From contig NZ_PHRF01000053.1 in the NCBI RefSeq assembly GCF_004151105.1, positions 1-64,000 on the forward strand: a DNA stretch of 64,000 nucleotides. Reading direction: 5' to 3'. Below, piece after piece: positions 58,929-64,000 of this stretch; the first letter of the stretch is position 1; every line of letters starts with the position of its first letter. The position numbers were made by a program, and so were the translations under genes. Below the pieces are notes generated by a model, which made no database searches, was not told the origin of the DNA, and was given only the letters and a program-made list of their open reading frames with translations. The stretch is from Streptomyces sp. L-9-10. GTDB taxonomy: Bacteria > Actinomycetota > Actinomycetes > Streptomycetales > Streptomycetaceae.

Positions 58929-61340
58929 ATGAGCGACGAGCCACAGCAGTACGGCTGGGCCCCCCGGGACCCCTCGGCCCCCCGTTCCTTCCCCGGCCGG
59001 CCGGGGAAGCAGGGCGGGCCTCCCGCGCCTCCCCGCACCGGCCGGCGCAGAGCCCTCCCGACCCGGCGCACGCTGTTCGCCGGGCTCCTGATCTTCGCGC
59101 TCGTCCTCATGGGCGGCTTCGTCCTGGGCTACAAGCTCGTCAGCATCCCGCCCGCCAACGCCGCCGCCACCGCCCAGTCCAATGTGTACCTGTACGCGGA
59201 CGGCACCCAGCTCGCCCGCGACGGCGAGGTCAACCGCGAGAACGTCAGGCTCTCGCAGGTGCCCAAGCACGTGCGGCTGGCCGTACTGGCGGCCGAGGAC
59301 CGCGGCTTCTACAACGAGCCCGCCGTCGACCCGCAGGGCATGGTCCGCGCCGCCTGGAACACCCTCACCGGCAAGGGCACCCAGGGCGGCTCGACCATCA
59401 CCCAGCAGTACGTCAAGAACTACTACCTCGGCCAGGAACAGACGATCGTCCGCAAGGCCAAGGAATTCTTCATCGCGATCAAGCTCAACCGCGAGGCGAC
59501 CAAGGCACAGATCCTCCGGGGCTATCTCAACACCAGCTACTTCGGGCGCAACGCGTACGGCGTCCAGGCCGCGGCCCAGGCGTACTACGGCAAGGACGTG
59601 GAGGACATCAACACGGCGGAGGGCGCCTATCTGGCCTCCCTGCTCAACGCCCCCAGCGAGTTCGACGTCGTCGTCCACCCCGAGAACAAACCGGCCGCCC
59701 TCGCCCGCTGGAACTACGTCCTCGACGGCATGGTCAAGGAGGACTGGCTCAGCCCCGCCGACCGCCGCGCGATGAAGTTCCCGAAGCCGGGCCAGGTCAG
59801 ACACTCCAGCAGCGGGCTCGCCGGACAGCGCGGCTATATCGTCCAGGCCGTCGAGGAGCACCTCACCAGCAACAAGATCATCGATGAGAAGACCCTGGCC
59901 GCCGGCGGCTACCGGATCACCACGACGCTCGACCGCGAGAAGCAGGACGTCTTCGTCGCCACCGTCAGGAAACAGGTCACCTCGCGGCTCGACGCCGACC
60001 GCAAGCCCGACCGCAACGTCCGGGTCGGCGGTGTCTCCATCGACCCGCGGACCGGCAAGGTCGTCGCCATGTACGGCGGCATCGACTACACCAGGCAGTA
60101 CGTCAACAACGCGACCCGCCGCGACTACCAGGTCGGCTCCACCTTCAAGCCGTTCGTCTTCGCCGCCGCCGTCGAGAACGGCTCCGAGACCCTGTACGGC
60201 GAGCCGATCACCCCGTACACCGTCTACGACGGCGACAACCAGCACATGGTCGAGGGCCCCGACGGCTCCACCGGCTACTCCCCGGCGAACGAGGACGACA
60301 CCGACTACGGGCCCGTCTCCGTGCGGACCGCCACCGGCTACTCCGTCAACGCCGTCTACGCGCAGATGGCCCAGGACGTCGGCCCCGGCACGGTCAGGAA
60401 GACCGCCGTCGCCCTCGGCCTCCCCGAGAACACCCCCGACCTGACCGCGACACCCTCCATCGCGCTCGGCCCGGCCACCGCCTCCGTACTGGACATGGCG
60501 AAGGCGTACGCGACCCTCGCGAACCACGGCAAGCGCGGCATGTACACGCCGGTCGACAAGATCACGAAGAACGGTACGGAGGTCACCCTGCCGAAGCCCG
60601 ACATCAAGCAGGTCATCAGCCGCCAGGCGGCCGACACCACCACCTCCGTGCTGCGGAGCGTCGTCGACGAAGGCACCGGCACCGCCGCCCAGTCCGCGGG
60701 CCGCCCCGCCGCGGGCAAGACCGGCACGGCGGAGGAGGACAAGGCGGCCTGGTTCGCGGGCTTCACGCCGGAGCTGGCGACGGTCGTCGCGGTCATGGGC
60801 GCCGACCCGGTGACCGCCGCGCAGAAACCGCTGTACGGGGCCCTCGGCCAGGATCGCGTCAACGGCGGCGGGGTGCCGGCCGAGATCTGGGGCCGGTTCA
60901 CGGCCGCCGCTCTCCGGAACACCGAAGTGCGGGAGTTCGATCTGCGGCTGGAGGACAGCTCGGACGAGGATTCGTCCAGCGACGAGGAGCAGGCGGGCCC
61001 GCCCGGCAAGCCGAACGGATCGCACCGGCCCGGCCCCGAAGGCACGGAGAAGGGCCAGGCCCCGGGTCGGGGCGAGGTCCGGCCCGGGGCCGGCGCGCAT
61101 GACGGCCCGGCCCCCGACCGGACGCGGGGCTCCGAGCACGGTGAGAGCAGGAAACAGCCGGTGGGACAGCCGGCCGGCCGGTCACCCGGACAGTCCGAGG
61201 GCGGCGCGGCCACGAGTGGCAGTGGCACCGGTGGAAAGCCGGCCGCCGGCGTTACGGACGGCGGGGGCCGAGGCGGGAAGGGAGACGCGGACGACGATCA
61301 GGGCGCCCGCACCTCCCTGTCCGACGCGCCCGACAGCTGA
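58929..61340 (+). CDS. Bifunctional class A penicillin-binding protein (transglycosylase/transpeptidase)
   Basis: An 803-residue membrane protein. A cytoplasmic Pro/Arg-rich start and a single transmembrane helix (about 49-69) precede the GT51 glycosyltransferase domain (catalytic Glu123 in AAEDRGFYNE; GGSTITQQYVKN near 153). The transpeptidase domain carries the three penicillin-binding motifs: S404-T-F-K407 (GSTFKPFVFA), S472-V-N474 and K597-T-G (AAGKTGTAEEDKAAWFAG). It polymerises and crosslinks peptidoglycan outside the membrane. After about residue 680 a long disordered Gly/Ser/Pro/charged tail of about 120 residues follows, common in streptomycete PBPs. The ATG at 58929 has GAGGAG 12 bases upstream. 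Confidence 0.93.
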   Translation: MSDEPQQYGWAPRDPSAPRSFPGRPGKQGGPPAPPRTGRRRALPTRRTLFAGLLIFALVLMGGFVLGYKLVSIPPANAAATAQSNVYLYADGTQLARDGEVNRENVRLSQVPKHVRLAVLAAEDRGFYNEPAVDPQGMVRAAWNTLTGKGTQGGSTITQQYVKNYYLGQEQTIVRKAKEFFIAIKLNREATKAQILRGYLNTSYFGRNAYGVQAAAQAYYGKDVEDINTAEGAYLASLLNAPSEFDVVVHPENKPAALARWNYVLDGMVKEDWLSPADRRAMKFPKPGQVRHSSSGLAGQRGYIVQAVEEHLTSNKIIDEKTLAAGGYRITTTLDREKQDVFVATVRKQVTSRLDADRKPDRNVRVGGVSIDPRTGKVVAMYGGIDYTRQYVNNATRRDYQVGSTFKPFVFAAAVENGSETLYGEPITPYTVYDGDNQHMVEGPDGSTGYSPANEDDTDYGPVSVRTATGYSVNAVYAQMAQDVGPGTVRKTAVALGLPENTPDLTATPSIALGPATASVLDMAKAYATLANHGKRGMYTPVDKITKNGTEVTLPKPDIKQVISRQAADTTTSVLRSVVDEGTGTAAQSAGRPAAGKTGTAEEDKAAWFAGFTPELATVVAVMGADPVTAAQKPLYGALGQDRVNGGGVPAEIWGRFTAAALRNTEVREFDLRLEDSSDEDSSSDEEQAGPPGKPNGSHRPGPEGTEKGQAPGRGEVRPGAGAHDGPAPDRTRGSEHGESRKQPVGQPAGRSPGQSEGGAATSGSGTGGKPAAGVTDGGGRGGKGDADDDQGARTSLSDAPDS

Positions 61341-61430
61341 CGCACCTGACAGCGACGGGCCCGGCAGCACCCGCCTGACAGCGGCGGACCGGCAGGACCC
61401 GCCTGACAGCGGCGGGCCCGCCGGCTCCCG

Positions 61431-61751
61431 TCAGTGACCCGACGTCGCCTTCAGCCCCACCACGGCGACGAGCAGCAGACAGACGAAGAAGATCCGGGCG
61501 GCGGTCGCCGGCTCCCCGAGCACCACCATGCCGAGCACCGCCGCACCGGCCGCGCCGATACCGACCCACACGCCGTACGCCGTACCGATCGGCAGCGTCT
61601 TCGCCGCATGCGACAGCAACAGCATGCTCGCGACGATCCCGGCGCCCGTGAAGACGCTCGGCCACAGCCGGGTGAACCCCTCGGTGTACTTCATCCCGAT
61701 CGACCAGCCGACCTCGAGCAGACCGGCGACAATCAACAGAACCCACGCCAT
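61431..61751 (-). CDS. SMR-family guanidinium exporter (Gdx/SugE type)
   Basis: A 106-residue membrane protein with four helices that works as an antiparallel dimer and exchanges guanidinium for protons. The central Glu13 is in AGLLEVGWSIGMKYTEG (with Trp16 and Lys21 typical of the Gdx branch), and KTLPIGTAYGVWVGIGAAG is the family's second mark. A guanidine-III riboswitch lies in its leader, which supports the Gdx rather than the multidrug EmrE assignment. GGAGG precedes the ATG. Confidence 0.88.
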   Translation of the reverse strand: MAWVLLIVAGLLEVGWSIGMKYTEGFTRLWPSVFTGAGIVASMLLLSHAAKTLPIGTAYGVWVGIGAAGAAVLGMVVLGEPATAARIFFVCLLLVAVVGLKATSGH

Positions 61752-61788
61752 GACGGCACCTCCGGCACGAAAAACACGGACAACAGGT

Positions 61789-61832
61789 GCGTCGTCTTTC
61801 GTTTGACCCGGTACGGCGCGTCTCGTCGGGGT
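61789..61832 (-). ncRNA. Guanidine-III (ykkC-III) riboswitch
   Basis: On the minus strand the leader of the guanidinium exporter gene reads CCCCGACGAGAC, then GCGCCGTACCGGGTC, then AAACGAAAGACGACGC. This follows the ykkC-III pattern of known actinobacterial members: P1 formed by CCCG and CGGG, the conserved ACGAG, GCGCCGTAC and GGTCA stretches, and a pseudoknot of GCGCCGT with ACGACGC. One C-A mismatch sits in the pseudoknot. It ends about 38 bases before the start codon, so it could control ribosome access. Binding of free guanidine should switch the gene on. Confidence 0.75.
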
Positions 61833-61888
61833 CTCCCCAAGGTAGCAAAGAGGCGAAACCCTCTGCCGGAGACCCCTGCCAGGGACGG

Positions 61889-62245
61889 CTACAGATAGAG
61901 CCCGGTGGAGTCCTCGGAGCCCTCGAAACGGTCCGCCGCGACGGCGTGCAGATCACGCTCACGCATCAGTACGTACGCCACCCCGCGCACCTCGACCTCG
62001 GCGCGGTCCTCGGGGTCGTACAGCACCCGGTCGCCCGGCGTCACCGTCCGTACGTTCTGGCCCACGGCCACCACCTCGGCCCAGGCCAGCCGCCGGCCGA
62101 CCTCCGCCGTCGCGGGGATGAGGATGCCGCCGGACGAACGCCGCTCGCCCTCCGGGATGTCCGTCCTGACCAGCACGCGGTCATGGAGCATCCGGATGGG
62201 CAGTTTGTCGTGCTGGTCGTGTTGGCTGCGGGAGTTGTCGCTCAC
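61889..62245 (-). CDS. GroES-family co-chaperone paralogue
   Basis: A 118-residue protein with the Cpn10 fold: PIRMLHDRVLVRTDIPEGERRS, mobile-loop-like GGILIPATAEVGRRLAWAEV and GDRVLYDPEDRAEVEVRGVAYVLMRERDLHAV (named here by its segments GDRVLYDPEDRAEVEV and YVLMRERDLHAV). It has an N-terminal Ser/Gln/His/Asp extension and a short C-terminal tail. No groEL gene is adjacent, and the canonical groES lies elsewhere in streptomycetes, so it is a paralogue with an unclear partner. The start is GTG at 62245. Confidence 0.85.
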   Translation of the reverse strand: MSDNSRSQHDQHDKLPIRMLHDRVLVRTDIPEGERRSSGGILIPATAEVGRRLAWAEVVAVGQNVRTVTPGDRVLYDPEDRAEVEVRGVAYVLMRERDLHAVAADRFEGSEDSTGLYL

Positions 62246-62294
62246 GACGCAGAACCTACCTGCCCACGCCGCCGGCGCACGCCACAGGGGCGGA

Positions 62295-62615
62295 TCAAAG
62301 CCTGCGGCGCCGCGTCGACACCACCAGCAGCCCCACCAGCCCGACCGCCACCAGCGCCACCGGCACCAGCCGCTCCAGCCTCGGCGCGCCGTCGTCCTTG
62401 ACGAACGGCGCCCGTACGCCCGTCAGCGTCACTCTCACGGTCTCGAACGCGCGCCCGGCCGTCTGATCCACCGTGGAGACCATCTTGGCCTTGGCGTCGC
62501 CGACGATCGTCTTCGGGTGCACCCGCACGCCGATCTCGTCGAGCGTCTCGGCGAGCTGCCCGCGCCTGCGGACGATGTCCGCCTCGATCTGCGCCGGGGT
62601 CCTGGAATCCGACAC
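62295..62615 (-). CDS. DUF3618 membrane-anchored protein
   Basis: A 106-residue actinobacterial protein. The DUF3618 motif is at the N-terminus (RTPAQIEADIVRRRGQLAET, LDEIGVRVHPKTIVGDAKAK), and one C-terminal transmembrane helix (about 80-100) ends in RRRR. Function is unknown; members are often found with phage-holin-type or envelope proteins. GGAGG lies before the GTG start at 62615. It is divergent from the thiol peroxidase gene and follows the same direction as the GroES gene. Confidence 0.82.
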   Translation of the reverse strand: MSDSRTPAQIEADIVRRRGQLAETLDEIGVRVHPKTIVGDAKAKMVSTVDQTAGRAFETVRVTLTGVRAPFVKDDGAPRLERLVPVALVAVGLVGLLVVSTRRRRL

Positions 62616-62752
62616 CGCGCTGCCTCCGTCGTCGTGTCCGGTAGTCCTTCGCGGACAGTCTGTCAGCTCCGTCGTCACCGCACCCGGCGGCACCCCCGAT
62701 TACGCTCGGCGGCGTACAGCACGACGTCCACCCCGCTCCACCGAGGAGAACC

Positions 62753-63220
62753 ATGAGCGAGCGCCTCCAGCCCGGCGACACCGCCCCCGCCTTCACCCTG
62801 CCCGACGCCGACGGCAACGACGTATCGCTCGCCGACCACAAGGGCCGCAAGGTCATCGTCTACTTCTACCCGGCGGCGCTCACCCCGGGCTGCACCAAGC
62901 AGGCCTGCGACTTCACGGACAACCTCGACCTGCTGGCCGGCGCGGGCTACGACGTCATCGGCGTGTCCCCCGACAAGCCGGAGAAGCTCGCGAAGTTCCG
63001 TGACAAGGAGAACCTCAAGGTCACCCTGGTCGGCGACCCCTCCAAGGCCGTCCTGGAGACATACGGGGCCTTCGGCGAGAAGAAGATGTACGGCAAGACC
63101 GTGACCGGCGTGATCCGCTCGACGATCATCGTCGACGAGGACGGCAAGGTCGAGCAGGCCCTCTACAACGTGCGGGCCACCGGCCATGTGGCGAAGATCA
63201 TCAAGGACCTCGGCATCTGA
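62753..63220 (+). CDS. bcp: Thioredoxin-dependent thiol peroxidase (BCP type)
   Basis: A 155-residue peroxiredoxin that reduces hydroperoxides with thioredoxin. The peroxidatic cysteine is Cys47 in TPGCTKQACDF and the resolving cysteine is Cys52, five residues on, the atypical two-Cys BCP arrangement. YFYPAALTPG and VTGVIRSTIIVDEDG match the family. GAGGAGAA lies just before the ATG. A strong terminator follows, so the gene is monocistronic. Cytoplasmic. Confidence 0.93.
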   Translation: MSERLQPGDTAPAFTLPDADGNDVSLADHKGRKVIVYFYPAALTPGCTKQACDFTDNLDLLAGAGYDVIGVSPDKPEKLAKFRDKENLKVTLVGDPSKAVLETYGAFGEKKMYGKTVTGVIRSTIIVDEDGKVEQALYNVRATGHVAKIIKDLGI

Positions 63221-63248
63221 GGATCCCGGCGTACGACGATTCGCTGTG

Positions 63249-63278
63249 ACCGAGGTCCCACTTGGGTGGGACCTCGGT
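63249..63278 (+). terminator. Terminator of the thiol peroxidase gene
   Basis: ACCGAGGTCCCAC (63249-63261), loop TTGG and GTGGGACCTCGGT (63266-63278), a perfect 13-bp stem followed by TT. It ends the gene 28 bases after its stop. Confidence 0.85.
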
Positions 63279-63343
63279 TTGCGATCGCCATGACCGTGCA
63301 GAAGGTTCCCTTGGACTGACTCACCCGAGGAAAGGACCACGCC

Positions 63344-64000
63344 ATGGCCGGCCAGGAGCACGAAGAGCAGGCCGACCCCGCCGCGGTCAAGCGCCACCCG
63401 GCCCTCTTCCGCACCATCAGACAGCGCAAGAACCCCAAGCTGCGGCGGTCCGACATCACCGTCACCGACGAGGCGGCGGTCAGGCGGGCGGTGAAGGCGG
63501 CCTCCCTGGGCAACGCCATGGAGTGGTTCGACTTCGGGATCTACAGCTATCTCGCCGTCACCATCGGACATGTGTTCTTCCCGTCGGGGAACTCCACGGT
63601 CGAACTGCTGTCCTCCTTCGCGACCTTCGCCGTGGCCTTTCTCGTACGCCCGCTCGGCGGCATGTTCTTCGGCCCGATGGGTGACAGGCTCGGCCGCAAG
63701 AAGGTCCTCGCACTGACGATGATCATGATGGCGATCGGCACCTTCGCCATCGGGCTGATCCCCTCGTTCGCCTCGATCGGGTTCTGGGCCCCGGTCCTGC
63801 TGATCTTCTTCCGGCTGGTCCAGGGCTTCTCCACCGGCGGCGAGTACGGCGGCGCGTCCACGTTCATCGCGGAGTACGCCCCCGACAAGCGCCGGGGATT
63901 CTTCGGCAGCTTCCTGGAGTTCGGCACCCTCGCCGGATACATCGGCGCGGCGGGCCTGGTCACCGCGCTGACCGCGGCGCTCGGCCCGGACGGTATGGAG
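63344..64000 (+). CDS. MFS transporter, metabolite:H+ symporter (MHS) family, 3' end beyond the window
   Basis: The first about 219 residues of an MFS transporter of the MHS group (related to ProP, ShiA and KgtP). An N-terminal charged cytoplasmic extension (about 1-50) precedes SLGNAMEWFDFGIYSYLA (helix 1), RPLGGMFFGPMGDRLGRKKV (helix 2-3 loop with the MFS signature) and FFRLVQGFSTGGEYGGAST, all MHS marks. AGGAAAGGA lies before the ATG. The gene runs off the right edge, so substrate and length are open. Osmolyte or organic-acid uptake is usual for the group. Confidence 0.9.
   Translation, partial: MAGQEHEEQADPAAVKRHPALFRTIRQRKNPKLRRSDITVTDEAAVRRAVKAASLGNAMEWFDFGIYSYLAVTIGHVFFPSGNSTVELLSSFATFAVAFLVRPLGGMFFGPMGDRLGRKKVLALTMIMMAIGTFAIGLIPSFASIGFWAPVLLIFFRLVQGFSTGGEYGGASTFIAEYAPDKRRGFFGSFLEFGTLAGYIGAAGLVTALTAALGPDGME

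Noticed and set aside
58764..61139. 791-codon minus-strand frame opposite the penicillin-binding protein
   Set aside because: Shadow frame: no recognisable domain, and the plus strand has all three penicillin-binding motifs.

Overview
The window is a piece of a Streptomyces (or very close relative) chromosome. The evidence is a very high GC content, GC-rich third codon positions, many GTG starts and 4-bp start/stop overlaps. Actinobacterial families are abundant: DUF1707, DUF3618, DUF6412, DUF445, a class F-type sortase, an LAxTG surface protein, and the CslA/GlxA/CslZ hyphal-tip glycan system. Most of the segment looks like chromosomal core.

Layout, left to right. 0.1-10.2 kb: a luciferase-like oxidoreductase, then a catabolic block. 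This block has two Asp/Glu-racemase/maleate-isomerase paralogues, a D-2-hydroxyacid dehydrogenase, an amidase, a DUF3830 protein, a complete Ehu-type (ectoine-like solute) ABC importer and an IclR regulator. 10.3-20.5 kb: a segment bracketed by two identical tRNA-Lys(CTT) genes. It holds a secreted phospholipase A2, an orphan histidine kinase divergent from a FtsX-type ABC exporter, a chitin/cellulose-type LPMO with DasR-like operators, an SPFH protein and an NlpC/P60-type hydrolase. 21.1-26.1 kb: cslA-glxA and the convergent GH6 endoglucanase gene cslZ. 26.3-28.5 kb: sortase, its exported partner and a HAD hydrolase. 28.6-35.6 kb: a six-gene, overlapping 2-aminoethylphosphonate-type uptake and degradation operon with its GntR regulator. 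35.6-45.4 kb: LAxTG surface protein, ROK regulator divergent from a Gfo/Idh/MocA oxidoreductase and a HbpS-like protein, a FAH-family hydrolase, a YidC paralogue, DUF6412, a sodium:solute symporter with DUF3311, and a SEC-C/TPR protein.

45.5-49.6 kb is clearly foreign: GC falls to 33-43% in parts (60-base counts at 47041-47160), codon use changes, and the genes are defence-like. A MrcB-PD-(D/E)XK nuclease gene points left. Across a 614-bp AT-rich gap, a two-gene operon points right. It encodes a DUF262 (GmrS-like) protein translationally coupled (TGATG) to a protein with the conserved residues of a RelA/SpoT (p)ppGpp synthetase. I know of no described system with this composition, and it is the best candidate here for an undescribed anti-phage or toxin-antitoxin module.

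49.6-64 kb returns to core-like DNA. It holds an AbiEi-like/DUF559-like protein, an alpha/beta hydrolase, DUF445, an SGNH hydrolase, DUF1707, a three-gene ABC-2 exporter, a bifunctional penicillin-binding protein, and an SMR guanidinium exporter preceded by a guanidine-III riboswitch. A GroES paralogue, DUF3618, a thiol peroxidase and the start of an MHS-family transporter cut by the window end complete it. No rRNA, CRISPR array or intact insertion sequence was seen.
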